Part shown: positions 1 through 8,887 of the stretch, piece after piece
Layout: every line of letters starts with the position of its first letter
Numbering within the stretch: the first letter of the stretch is position 1
DNA from: Candidatus Kuenenia hertensis
Lineage (GTDB): Bacteria > Planctomycetota > Brocadiia > Brocadiales > Brocadiaceae
DNA length: 64,000 bases
Assembly (NCBI GenBank): GCA_021646465.1
Contig: SOET01000014.1
Coordinates: 1 to 64,000, forward strand
Reading direction: 5' to 3'
Position numbers and translations under genes: made by a program
The notes under the pieces: generated by a model
Told to the model about the DNA's origin: nothing
Database searches by the model: none
What the model saw: only the letters and a program-made list of their open reading frames with translations

Positions 1-426
1 ATATTTCTCACAGACGGTAAAGGTGATGAACGTCCCTTTGTAAACAAGATACTCTTTCGACTTATCGGATACCGTGTTAATGGTAAAGAATATTGGGTCG
101 CTACAGATCGATACGACATCACCGCTGAAGAGGTTGCGTATATTTATAAGCTTCGTTGGGATATCGAGATATTCTTTGGATGGTGGAAACGCCATCTTAA
201 AGTCTATCACCTTATAGCAAGATCGCAATATGGGCTCATGGTACAAATACTTGCAGGGTTAATAACCTATTTATTGTTAGCGATCTACTGTCATAATAAT
301 TTCAAAGAGAAAGTTTCTATTAAACGAGTCAGGGAACTGAGAATAAAGATTAACAATGAGGCTCGAAATCTCGATTTTGGAAACTTTTCTCAACACAATT
401 TCAAAGAACATACAAAAAAATTATGA
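1..426 (+). CDS. IS4-type DDE transposase, C-terminal part (5' end outside window)
   Basis: The frame is open from base 1 and encodes 141 residues. It contains a Y-x2-R-x3-E-x6-K signature (in YKLRWDIEIFFGWWK), the YREK box around the catalytic Glu of IS4-superfamily transposases. It is followed by a hydrophobic stretch and a basic tail. The N-terminal DDE aspartates lie upstream of the window, so whether the element is intact cannot be judged. A repeated 14-mer just downstream may mark the insertion-sequence end. Confidence 0.85.
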   Translation: MFLTDGKGDERPFVNKILFRLIGYRVNGKEYWVATDRYDITAEEVAYIYKLRWDIEIFFGWWKRHLKVYHLIARSQYGLMVQILAGLITYLLLAIYCHNNFKEKVSIKRVRELRIKINNEARNLDFGNFSQHNFKEHTKKL

Positions 427-440
427 CTACGCAAATACTT

Positions 441-529
441 AACCGGACAATACTGGGTCCCCGCTAAAAACACGCGGGAATGACATCTTTAGAGCAATAA
501 AATGTGCGAAAACATAACCGGACAATACT
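441..529. repeat. Pair of 14-bp direct repeats, possible IS end
   Basis: AACCGGACAATACT occurs at 441-454 and again at 516-529, after the transposase stop. The DNA between includes a small hairpin around CCCCGC/GCGGGA. The 14-mer could be the terminal repeat of the transposase element present twice, for example from two adjacent or partly deleted copies. The matching left end lies outside the window. Confidence 0.4.
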
Positions 530-531
530 TA

Positions 532-993
532 CTATTCCTGAAAATGCAATTTTGCTTTGTTATAGGCATTTTTTAAATTTTCAAGGGCTGCGTCCATGCC
601 GACTTTGATATCTTCCCAGGATTCTGCACTTGCGGATTTAAGCTCCATTAATTTGGTTTTTGCTTCCTCTTGTTTTTCTCCTAACGATGCTATTAGCTCA
701 TTGTATTTTGCTTTTGCTTCTGTTTTTGCTTCGGAGGCTTTTTGCTGTAAAGCCTGGATCATATCTTCTGTTTCTCTTAACTTCGTTTCTAATTGTATTT
801 GATAGTCCGTTTTTTTTTGCATCAGAAAATCTTTTGTAGTTCCCAAGGTTTCTTTTGTCTGATCCAAGACATCTTTTCCCGTTACTTTATTTTCAACACT
901 TTCAACATTTTCAGGCGCAGGTTTTTCCTGTGAGCAGGATATTCCGAGTATTGTCATACACAATATTGTAATAATACATGCTGTCGGTTTCAT
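532..993 (-). CDS. Putative lipoprotein with long amphipathic/coiled-coil body
   Basis: 153 residues starting at an ATG preceded by a strong GGAGGG ribosome site (998-1003), which makes a longer reading from 1032 unlikely. The N-terminus is a signal sequence ending ...TILGISC, a lipobox-like site although the -3 residue is Gly. The mature part (about residues 25-150) is rich in Lys, Glu, Ala and Gln with heptad character and no recognised catalytic motif. It is probably an envelope-anchored coiled-coil protein; function unknown. Confidence 0.7.
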   Translation of the reverse strand: MKPTACIITILCMTILGISCSQEKPAPENVESVENKVTGKDVLDQTKETLGTTKDFLMQKKTDYQIQLETKLRETEDMIQALQQKASEAKTEAKAKYNELIASLGEKQEEAKTKLMELKSASAESWEDIKVGMDAALENLKNAYNKAKLHFQE

Positions 994-1227
994 TTTTCCC
1001 TCCGCCAATGATATATCAAAAGAAATTAACAACCTTATTTATTTTAGTGTGAACATCATAAGAATACAAAGCTTTTTGGTTACTTGTTTCCTTTGGGATA
1101 GTAAACTTTACCTTTGTAGGTTTGAATTATTTGCCTTCTGTTGCTGACAGCGAACATATTTACGGATCAAAATGACTTTAGATAGGGGGAAGCATATTGC
1201 AATATGTATGGTAGTCATGCAAAGGGT

Positions 1228-2145
1228 TTAATTGGTATTTGAAACTTTACGGATAGATTCCGATAAACAGATTAGTTGCTCAAGATTTAAGATTTCTCCC
1301 CGTACGGTTTCTCCTAATTGCATTTCTATAAGTATTTTTTTCAGTTCGTTTCTTGAAACTCCCGGCAGTCTTAATTTCTCTATACTGTTGAGCAGCGTTT
1401 TGCGTCTTGACGTAAAAATGGCAAAAATGATTTTGGTGAAGAACGGATAGTCCGTTATCTTGCCTGTGTATTTTGCCTTGTTAACAGACATTTTTACAAT
1501 GGCAGAAGCTACTTCCGGCCTTGGCCAGAATACTTCCGGCGGCAATGTTTTCATGAGTTCTACTTCCGAAAACAGTTGTGTAATGACCGAGAGAATACCA
1601 TATTCCCTGGAACCGGGAGCAGCAGTTAAACGTTCCGTAATTTCCTTTTGCAGCATCAATACCATGAGTCTGACCGGCAGATTGCTTTCCAAAAGGTTAA
1701 TAATAGCAGGGGTGCTGATGTTATAGGGAAGATTGGAAACTACTTTAAAGGGAGGATTATTATTTTTGATAAGCCAATCGGATATCATTGCGACAACTTC
1801 GGGGTTGAGTTTGTGTTTTGATCGCAAGATGTCAGCGTTAATGATAGTGATATTTTTGTAAAGTTTAAGTATCTCTGAGGATAATTCGAAGAGTTTATTA
1901 TCTATTTCCACGGTGAATACATGGCCTGACTTTTGTGCCAGAAACCGTGTGAGGCTTCCTGTGCCCGTCCCGATTTCTAAAACCACGTCATCTTTTTGTA
2001 AAGAAGCGATGGTGATAATATACGAAAGAATATTCTGGTCAATAAGGATATGTTGTCCATATTTCTTGTTGAGAACGATGCCTTTCCTGGCAAAGATTTT
2101 ACGCAGGAAATCAGGTGTGTGGGGGAGAATAGTATTTTCTTCCAG
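1228..2145 (-). CDS. rsmA: 16S rRNA (adenine1518-N6/adenine1519-N6)-dimethyltransferase RsmA/KsgA
   Basis: Dimethylates two adjacent adenosines near the 3' end of 16S rRNA during small-subunit maturation. Visible motifs are the family N-terminus KKYGQHILIDQN, SAM motif I LEIGTGTGSLT and motif IV NLPYNIST. The first ATG/GTG in frame (GTG at 1986) lies inside motif I and would delete the N-terminus. The frame stays open upstream to a TAA at 2158-2160 with no ATG, GTG or TTG. The best start is CTG at 2143-2145, preceded at a 7-nt spacing by AGAGGA. That gives 305 residues, slightly longer than the usual 270-290. Confidence 0.88.
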   Translation of the reverse strand: MEENTILPHTPDFLRKIFARKGIVLNKKYGQHILIDQNILSYIITIASLQKDDVVLEIGTGTGSLTRFLAQKSGHVFTVEIDNKLFELSSEILKLYKNITIINADILRSKHKLNPEVVAMISDWLIKNNNPPFKVVSNLPYNISTPAIINLLESNLPVRLMVLMLQKEITERLTAAPGSREYGILSVITQLFSEVELMKTLPPEVFWPRPEVASAIVKMSVNKAKYTGKITDYPFFTKIIFAIFTSRRKTLLNSIEKLRLPGVSRNELKKILIEMQLGETVRGEILNLEQLICLSESIRKVSNTN

Positions 2146-2200
2146 GGTTGAGTCCTCTTAAATGTTTAAGAAATTCAAAGTTTTTAATGCGAAAATGGTA

Positions 2201-2289
2201 ACACACCCCGTCAACTACGCTGCCACCCCTCTTTTTAGAGGGGAGATCAACAAGTCCCCTCTATCAAGAGGGGATTTAGGGGTGTGTAT
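2201..2289. repeat. Palindromic repeat with two internal hairpins
   Basis: About 89 bp bounded by ACACACCCC / GGGGTGTGT. It contains two CCCCTCT...AGAGGGG stem-loops. An inverted, closely similar copy lies at 58605-58692 inside a larger element with its own terminal repeats. It occupies the gap between pdxA and rsmA. Confidence 0.8.
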
Positions 2290-2310
2290 TACAAGCTGAA
2301 CAGAGTGATA

Positions 2311-3336
2311 TTATTTAAGAACTTTTTTCCCGCCTTGCGCCATCATAATCGCCATTTTAATTGCTTCTTTCATTGACTCCGGGTTTGCAATACCTTTTCC
2401 GGCAATATCGTATGCAGTGCCGTGGTCTGGTGATGTTCTGATGAACGGAATGCCTAATGTTATATTTACCCCTATTTCGAAGGCATGCAGTTTTAGAGGG
2501 ATAGCTCCCTGGTCGTGATACATTGATACCACCAAATCGTACGTGCCTTTTAACGCCTTGTAAAAAACAGTGTCGGCGGAAACAGGCCCGTCGCATGTTA
2601 TAACAAGATTTCTCGCCTTTTTTACCGCAGGGGCGATAATTTTTTCTTCTTCATTTCCAAAAATTCCCTCTTCACCTGCGTGGGGGTTTACGCCGCAAAC
2701 TGCAATCCGTGGATTTTTTATATTAAAGTACTTTTTCAGGTAATCATTGCTTATGGTGATTGTTTCCAGGACGTTTTTCACGGTAATACTATGAGGAATT
2801 TCTTTCAGGGCAATATGAGTGGTTACAAAGGCAACTCTTAACGTTCCACCCACCATGAGCATTACAACGCGTTTTACCCTTGAAAGGTCGCACAATATTT
2901 CCGTGTGGCCGGGATAATTATGACCGGCCATGTGAATGGCCTCTTTGCTAATGGGCGCCGTAACGAGGGCATTGATTTTCCCCTGCAGGGCGAGATGAAT
3001 GCCTTTTTCTATCCACAGGAATGACAACGCTCCTCCCTCTTTTGTGGGTCCTCTTTTTTTTATGAGAGCAGGGGTAAAATATTCCGTGGAGAGTAATGAC
3101 AGGGGAGATGTTATATCCTCTATGGACGAATCATCTGATATTGTTTTGTAATGAAGGGGTATTTTTAAAGATTTTATAGTGCGGTCTAATACCTCCTGAT
3201 TTCCAAGTATGAGATAGTTTGCCGCACGCTTTAAAGAGGCAGAAGCGAGAGCCCGTACTATTATTTCCGGCCCTATACCGCAGGGGTCTCCCATAGTGAT
3301 GCCGATGAGCAATTTTGGTTTTTTATTTGGATGCAA
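2311..3336 (-). CDS. pdxA: 4-hydroxythreonine-4-phosphate dehydrogenase PdxA
   Basis: NAD-dependent oxidation of 4-hydroxythreonine-4-phosphate in DXP-dependent pyridoxal phosphate synthesis. 341 residues, a normal family length. The N-terminal GITMGDPCGIGPEI motif, the metal-ligand region AGHNYPGHTEIL, and a C-terminal SMYHDQGAIPLK histidine motif are all present. It lies between ribE and rsmA on the same strand, in a group of cofactor and housekeeping genes. No frameshift is seen. Confidence 0.95.
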   Translation of the reverse strand: MHPNKKPKLLIGITMGDPCGIGPEIIVRALASASLKRAANYLILGNQEVLDRTIKSLKIPLHYKTISDDSSIEDITSPLSLLSTEYFTPALIKKRGPTKEGGALSFLWIEKGIHLALQGKINALVTAPISKEAIHMAGHNYPGHTEILCDLSRVKRVVMLMVGGTLRVAFVTTHIALKEIPHSITVKNVLETITISNDYLKKYFNIKNPRIAVCGVNPHAGEEGIFGNEEEKIIAPAVKKARNLVITCDGPVSADTVFYKALKGTYDLVVSMYHDQGAIPLKLHAFEIGVNITLGIPFIRTSPDHGTAYDIAGKGIANPESMKEAIKMAIMMAQGGKKVLK

Positions 3337-3441
3337 AGTATTTGTTCTTTCTATGATTGAAGGTGCAAAAAAGGGTTTGATAAGAATTATTGAAGCGTGA
3401 AATTAAAAATAAACGCTACCTTGTGGTAAAAACAGTTATAA

Positions 3442-4089
3442 CTATGAAAAACCCTGTTCAAACAGCTTCTCCCTGGTAATGGTACTTTTCCCCCGGGAAA
3501 AATTGTTTTCTAAGAGTTTTTTTATCCATTTTCCCATCAGATCTATTTCAATATTTATTCTGTCTCCGGCCTTTTTATATCCTAACGTGGTTGAAGCAAG
3601 TGTGTGGGGGATGAGTGCCACGGAGAAAGTGAATTCTTTTATATCAAAGTTTGTTAAACTTATGCCGTCTATTGCCACGGAACCTTTTTCAATTAACATG
3701 TCGGTAAATCTCTTTTCGGTTGAAAATGTGATGTGACATTGACCGGCAGCTTGTTTTTTTTCTTTTATCGTGCCGATGCCATCTGCATGTCCTGTTACAA
3801 AATGGCCTCCTAACCGGTCGCCAATCCTTAATGCCCTTTCAACATTCACCTTTTCCCGGCTGCGTAACGTTCCCAAAGTGGTTTTTTTTAGTGTTTCTCC
3901 TGAAACGTCAAAACTTACCACATTGCCGCTGATCGTTTTTACGGTAAGGCATACGCCATTTACGGAAATACTTTCACCGATTACAAGATCGTCGTAAAAA
4001 TCTCCTAACGCTAAGAACAATTCCGCTCCATTTGGTGATGTGGAGAGTTTATTTACCATAACCAGATGTTCTATAATTCCGGTAAACAT
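3442..4089 (-). CDS. ribE: Riboflavin synthase, alpha subunit
   Basis: Dismutates two 6,7-dimethyl-8-ribityllumazine molecules to riboflavin. 215 residues with the invariant N-terminus MFTGIIE and two tandem lumazine-binding barrels; the second begins near GGHFVTGHADGIGTI. The usual Gly after MFTGIIEHL is replaced by Val, a mild deviation. The gene lies 60 bp downstream of psd and 105 bp upstream of pdxA, so co-transcription is plausible. Confidence 0.94.
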   Translation of the reverse strand: MFTGIIEHLVMVNKLSTSPNGAELFLALGDFYDDLVIGESISVNGVCLTVKTISGNVVSFDVSGETLKKTTLGTLRSREKVNVERALRIGDRLGGHFVTGHADGIGTIKEKKQAAGQCHITFSTEKRFTDMLIEKGSVAIDGISLTNFDIKEFTFSVALIPHTLASTTLGYKKAGDRINIEIDLMGKWIKKLLENNFSRGKSTITREKLFEQGFS

Positions 4090-4149
4090 AAAATGGTTTC
4101 ATTAAGAATGAAGGAAGTATGAAATACATGCCGTTTAAAAGTATAGTTT

Positions 4150-4827
4150 TTATTTTGTCTTTGTAATATCATTAATAAGCATTTTTCCAATGATCGTTTT
4201 GCCAGCGGTTACCTTTTCGCCGACAGTAACCATCGGTTCGAATGGGATCGTTTTAGGAACAAAGACTTCTACGCGGGAACCAAATTTTATCATGCCGAAC
4301 CGTTCCCCTTGCTGCAGGATGTCGCCTATTTTGCAGGCGCACACAATACGTTTCGCAATTTTGCCTGCAATTTGTTTTATCGTAATTTTTCCCATATTTT
4401 CTGACAGAGATAACCCTACCAGATTACTTTCGTTGCTGCTGAAACATTCATCATCCCTCGCGTCCAGAAACTTGCCGGGTGTATGTTTGATAAATTCCAC
4501 AGTACCATGCGCCGGTATACGATTTACATGTACGTTAACAACAGACATAAAAATACTTATTTTTATCGAATCACTTTTCAGATAATGATCTTCAAAAACA
4601 GGAACGATGTGTGTGACAACTCCATCTGCAGGTGCAATAATAAGTTCCCTGCCTTGTGGAGTATTTCGTTCAGGGTCCCGGAAAAAATTAAGCAAGAATA
4701 ACAAGAAAAACAATGGAACTGGCGTAATCCATGGGAAAAGAACGATGGAAAAATACGTTCCAACGACACAGGGTATACCAAAAAGCAATAATTCCCTTAC
4801 GCCATATTTTGTCAATGTGATGCGCAT
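4150..4827 (-). CDS. psd: Phosphatidylserine decarboxylase proenzyme, short form
   Basis: Makes phosphatidylethanolamine from phosphatidylserine at the membrane. 225 residues. Two N-terminal membrane segments (about 12-45) precede a FFRDPER motif and APADGVV. The self-cleavage site is IKFGSR, with Ser184 the likely pyruvoyl precursor; long-form enzymes have LGST here. The C-terminal alpha chain after cleavage is about 42 residues. The length and site place it in the short Psd subfamily. Confidence 0.92.
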   Translation of the reverse strand: MRITLTKYGVRELLLFGIPCVVGTYFSIVLFPWITPVPLFFLLFLLNFFRDPERNTPQGRELIIAPADGVVTHIVPVFEDHYLKSDSIKISIFMSVVNVHVNRIPAHGTVEFIKHTPGKFLDARDDECFSSNESNLVGLSLSENMGKITIKQIAGKIAKRIVCACKIGDILQQGERFGMIKFGSRVEVFVPKTIPFEPMVTVGEKVTAGKTIIGKMLINDITKTK

Positions 4828-4945
4828 AGTGTATTTAAGATTATTGAAAGGCTGAGATATTTAAAGTTAACATTTTTGTAAAATTGAGAAAAGCAAGTAT
4901 ATTGACACAACGGAAGCATCAAACCATTGGGCAGCACAAAAGACT

Positions 4946-6871
4946 TTAATTTTTTTGCGCCTGATAATTTAATAAGCCTCCTGCGCGAAGAATATCAACT
5001 TCTCGTGACGATAAGGTGTGCGTTACTTTGATTTCTTTGTTTTTTGTAATGTTATGAACAACGAGCGTACCGCCAGGCTTTAATTTACTCTTAATATTTG
5101 CTAATTCCAAACTATCTCCCTCCTCCAACAGGTTATAATCATTTTCATCTTCGAAGGTTAACGGAAGTATACCAAAATTAACAAGATTTGCCCTGTGTAT
5201 TCGTGCAAAAGATTTTGCAATAACAGATTTAACTCCTAAATACATGGGGGCAAGCGCCGCATGTTCCCTGCTGGAACCTTGTCCGTAATTTATTCCTCCT
5301 ATCAAAAAACCACCGCCTTTTTCTTTTGCCCGTTTCGCAAAGTTTTTGTCAACTTTTTCAAACACAAATTCTGAAATGGCTGGAATATTTGATCTCAAAG
5401 GCAGTACTTTGGCGCCCGCCGGCATGATGTGATCTGTGGTAATGTTGTCGCCTACTTTCAAAAGTACTTCACCTTTCAATGTGTCAGGCATAGATTCTTT
5501 TTTCGGTAAAGGTTTAATATTGGGTCCTCTGATTATTGTTACTTGTTCCGGATTTTCAGAGGGGGGGATTATCATGCTGTCGTCTATTAAATATGTTCTT
5601 GGATCTTTAATAATAATGGGCGTCCCGTAATCTCTGGGATCGCTAATAACGCCTCTTATTGCAGTAATAACAGCTGTTTCAGGGCTCACCAGATAAACTT
5701 TTGCGTCATTGGTTCCGCTTCTTCCCTCGAAATTTCTGTTAAACGTTCTGACGGAAACACCACCGGAAGGAGGCGCCTGGCCCATTCCGATACACGGACC
5801 GCAAGCAACATCCAGTATCCGGGCTCCCGCGGCAATTATATCTGCCAATGCACCAGTTTTTGTTATCATTTCCAATACCTGTCGTGATCCTGGAGAGACG
5901 GCAAGACTGACATCCGGATGAACCTTTTTCCCTTTTAACATCGTTGCTGCCATCATTAAATCATGATACGATGAATTTGTACAACTGCCTATGCAAACCT
6001 GATGTACTTTTGTTCCCTTGATTTCACTCACTTTACAAACATTGTCGGGGCTATGTGGTTGTGCAACCATTGGCTCTAAGGCAGAAAGATCGATTTCAAC
6101 CACTTCGTCGTATTGTGCGTTTGCACTTGCCTTTAAAGGCTGCCAGACTTCTTCACGTCCCTGCATCTTTAAATATTTCTTCGTTTGCGCATCACTTGGG
6201 AAGATGGAGGTAAGGGCGCCGAGTTCAGCGCCCATATTGGTAATAGTTGCACGTTCTGTTACGGTAAGTGTTTTAACCCCCTCTCCGCCATACTCAAAGA
6301 TTTTTCCAACACCGCCTTTTACCGTTAATCTTCTTAATAATTCAAGAATTATGTCTTTTGCCGTAACCCATGAGGGTAGTGTCCCGGAAAGGTTTACTAA
6401 GACAATTTCAGGCATGGAGCAATAAAATGGCCCGCCAGCCATCGCAATTGCGACGTCGAGCCCGCCTGCTCCAATGGAAAGCATTCCAAGCCCGCCACAT
6501 GTGGGGGTATGGCTGTCAGAACCAAGCAGCGTTCCCCCAGGCACGGCAAAACGTTCGAGATGTACCTGATGGCAAATGCCGTTTCCCGGTTTAGAAAAGT
6601 AGATGCCATATTTACGGGCAAAGCTTTGTAAAAACAAATGGTCGTCGAAGTTCTCAAATCCGGTCTGTAGCATATTATGGTCAACGTAACTGACGGAGAG
6701 TTTCGTTTTTACTTTCGGTATTCCCATAGCTTCAAATTGCAAATAAGCCATTGTGCCGGTTGCATCTTGCGTTAAAGTTTGATCAATAGAAATAGCAATC
6801 TCCGTTTTTGGTTTTAATTTGCCTGAAACCAGATGCGTACTTAAAATTTTTTGAACTATGTTTTTCCCCAT
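4946..6871 (-). CDS. acn: Aconitate hydratase (Aquifex-type single-chain aconitase)
   Basis: Interconverts citrate and isocitrate through a [4Fe-4S] cluster. The ATG at 6871 follows a GGGAGA site and gives 641 residues. The open frame extends 43 codons further upstream, but that extension resembles no aconitase N-terminus. Cluster ligands are visible in CIGSCTNSSYHD and CGPCIGMG. The swivelling domain carries GQGSSREHAALAP and AKSFARIHRANLVN. It stands alone between psd and the cytochrome gene and is insulated from the latter by a hairpin terminator. Confidence 0.94.
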   Translation of the reverse strand: MGKNIVQKILSTHLVSGKLKPKTEIAISIDQTLTQDATGTMAYLQFEAMGIPKVKTKLSVSYVDHNMLQTGFENFDDHLFLQSFARKYGIYFSKPGNGICHQVHLERFAVPGGTLLGSDSHTPTCGGLGMLSIGAGGLDVAIAMAGGPFYCSMPEIVLVNLSGTLPSWVTAKDIILELLRRLTVKGGVGKIFEYGGEGVKTLTVTERATITNMGAELGALTSIFPSDAQTKKYLKMQGREEVWQPLKASANAQYDEVVEIDLSALEPMVAQPHSPDNVCKVSEIKGTKVHQVCIGSCTNSSYHDLMMAATMLKGKKVHPDVSLAVSPGSRQVLEMITKTGALADIIAAGARILDVACGPCIGMGQAPPSGGVSVRTFNRNFEGRSGTNDAKVYLVSPETAVITAIRGVISDPRDYGTPIIIKDPRTYLIDDSMIIPPSENPEQVTIIRGPNIKPLPKKESMPDTLKGEVLLKVGDNITTDHIMPAGAKVLPLRSNIPAISEFVFEKVDKNFAKRAKEKGGGFLIGGINYGQGSSREHAALAPMYLGVKSVIAKSFARIHRANLVNFGILPLTFEDENDYNLLEEGDSLELANIKSKLKPGGTLVVHNITKNKEIKVTHTLSSREVDILRAGGLLNYQAQKN

Positions 6872-6956
6872 GTTTCTGTCTCCCAAAAGCTGCAAACAGC
6901 GGGTAAAATAACGATAATAGTGTAGTATAGATAAAAGAGTTGCATGTAATAAAAAA

Positions 6957-6984
6957 AATCCCACCTTTATAAGGGTGGGATTTT
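6957..6984 (-). terminator. Intrinsic terminator after the multihaem cytochrome gene
   Basis: ATCCCACC and GGTGGGAT form an 8-bp stem flanked by A-runs on one side and T-runs on the other, so it can act in both directions. On the minus strand it lies about 45 bp past the cytochrome stop codon and before the aconitase start. Confidence 0.8.
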
Positions 6985-7027
6985 TTAAAAATTTTTTCAA
7001 TACATTACAATGGCCAAACGAAAATTA

Positions 7028-8239
7028 TTAATGTCCTTCTGGTACTTTGACTAATCCATGACCTCCGAAAAGCAGCACATCTACTTCCTCAGGAATTGAT
7101 ATTTTGGTAAAATTATGCGATTTATTTGGTCCATGACAAGTCTGACATTTTACAAGATCGTTAGTGATCAAACCCTGACTACGCATCTTTTGCACTTTCC
7201 CAAAGATTGAATTTTCGCTTGTGTCAAGCTGAGAGTGCTCAGGCCCGCCAATGTGGCATTTTTCGCAGGCATCATATGCCTGTGCCTCTGCCTTTGAAAA
7301 CTTATGGCTTTCATGGCAGGCATTACAACTGCCACCAACCCTGTCTTCATACTGCAATCCCAACCTATGGCAGTCCCTGCAACCTTCCATACTGAGTTGT
7401 CTTGTTGTAATTACATCATACGTGCTGCCAAATGCCACAGGGCGTCCTTGCAGGTGTGAACTTTCACGAAAATCAATGAATTGTTCCTGGTGACATTCTC
7501 CGCATCTGCTTGCCGATACATGGCCGTGTTTTTCTGCTATATGCCCATGATCATCACCATGGCAGCCGATACAGGTTACCCCTTTTGCAGCATGAGGGCT
7601 GCCCGTCCACTGCTTTACAACTTCAGGAGTTGCTATCTTATGGCACGCAAAACACTCTGTTTCTTTGTATTTGCCATATGGTTTAACCTTTTTTTCAGCG
7701 TAAATTTCAAAAAGGTCTCCCGGCATATGGGGATGAACTACCCCTAAATGGCAATCGGTACACAATAAATTTTCGAGCGTCCTTCCATCCTTGCTGTGTT
7801 TGTTGCTCATTGAAACAAACTGAATATGATTTTTATCTTTTGTATGGCCTTCTGCATGGCAACGCTCACAATTACCATTTATTATTTCTATACTGTCTTC
7901 GGCAACTTCAATAAGTGTTCCGTCAGAAAAAGCTTGAAAAGAATGCATCAAAGAGTCATGAGTTCCGTCACTCAGCTTTGCGTGTGCATATCCTTTCAAC
8001 CCCGGACCAACGTGACATGCGTGGCAATGCTCAACGTGTTCGTTATTATGTTTAGAGGCCATGAACGATTCGTAATGAATATCCATTTCGTGACAGCTTG
8101 CACAAAACTCGTTTGTTTCCGAATAATGGTATACTTTATTTACCGTAACGAAAAAAATGACAAGAACAATTATGGTGAAGAAGCCTACCAGTTTTTTTCT
8201 TCGCTTAATAAACTCTAATAACTGCTTCAACCGCTCCAT
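7028..8239 (-). CDS. Membrane-anchored 11-haem cytochrome c: NapC/NirT-like head with HAO-like tail
   Basis: 403 residues with a strong AGGAGGT site. One N-terminal membrane helix (about 17-34) anchors it, with the body outside the cytoplasmic side. Eleven CXXCH sites start at residues 46, 72, 124, 160, 196, 223, 246, 287, 305, 325 and 365. The first four are spaced as in the NapC/NirT quinol dehydrogenase family. The last seven resemble the C-terminal half of octahaem hydroxylamine oxidoreductase, including CNACHESHKFS and CEKCHIGGPEHSQ. Inferred role: electron transfer between the quinone pool and periplasmic or anammoxosomal redox enzymes. Confidence 0.88.
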   Translation of the reverse strand: MERLKQLLEFIKRRKKLVGFFTIIVLVIFFVTVNKVYHYSETNEFCASCHEMDIHYESFMASKHNNEHVEHCHACHVGPGLKGYAHAKLSDGTHDSLMHSFQAFSDGTLIEVAEDSIEIINGNCERCHAEGHTKDKNHIQFVSMSNKHSKDGRTLENLLCTDCHLGVVHPHMPGDLFEIYAEKKVKPYGKYKETECFACHKIATPEVVKQWTGSPHAAKGVTCIGCHGDDHGHIAEKHGHVSASRCGECHQEQFIDFRESSHLQGRPVAFGSTYDVITTRQLSMEGCRDCHRLGLQYEDRVGGSCNACHESHKFSKAEAQAYDACEKCHIGGPEHSQLDTSENSIFGKVQKMRSQGLITNDLVKCQTCHGPNKSHNFTKISIPEEVDVLLFGGHGLVKVPEGH

Positions 8240-8887
8240 AGATACCTCCTAAATTTATGATTAATGAAATCTGCTGCTTTTCTATAAAACAACTAGCGTC
8301 TAAAATAACGATATTAATTACAGAGGAAGACCTCTTAGCTTTATCAAATCGCATCATTAATGTATTAAGTGGGGGATGATCTGCACAAAAAATCTCTGGA
8401 ACCCTCGACTGTATCAATTACATCAATAGTTGATAATGTAGGAATTACGGTGCTTGTTAAAAAGGCGAGAATGTCCACCCCAACGTAACCACCTTAATAC
8501 GCACAAAAATCTAAGGGATTCTACCACAAACTATTTTTATGTTCAAGTCTATTTTTAATTAGCCTAAAACTAAGATTTAATGTATTTCCGCTATATTAAA
8601 TCTTAAAGTTAGTTGCTATATAAATAATTGATGTGTAACAGTTTATTATAGCAATAATGCAAATTGATAAAACTTTACTGGTTTTTGTTTGGTGATTGCT
8701 TTTCTTTAATGTAATAAATTTGGCCTGGTGACAATGATATAATCAGATGTAGTAAATAACAATAAAATTCTTTTTTAAAAATGTCGTAAAAGAATCGTGA
8801 ACCTCATGATAATACATGATAATATTTGTTTTTGGAAAATCATAAAAATTCCTGTTTAGATGTTACTCCGGATAAAGGAGGTTGTGA
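8240..8887. other. Intergenic region between divergent genes, no gene seen
   Basis: 648 bp of AT-rich DNA between the divergently transcribed cytochrome gene and the DUF2130 gene. It should hold both promoters, but I see no convincing -35/-10 pair, riboswitch or hairpin. The only recognisable elements are the two ribosome sites at its edges. Confidence 0.6.

Noticed and set aside
8205-8417. 70-codon minus-strand frame upstream of the cytochrome gene
   Set aside because: It overlaps the cytochrome start and its ribosome site in another frame and shows no recognisable protein features.
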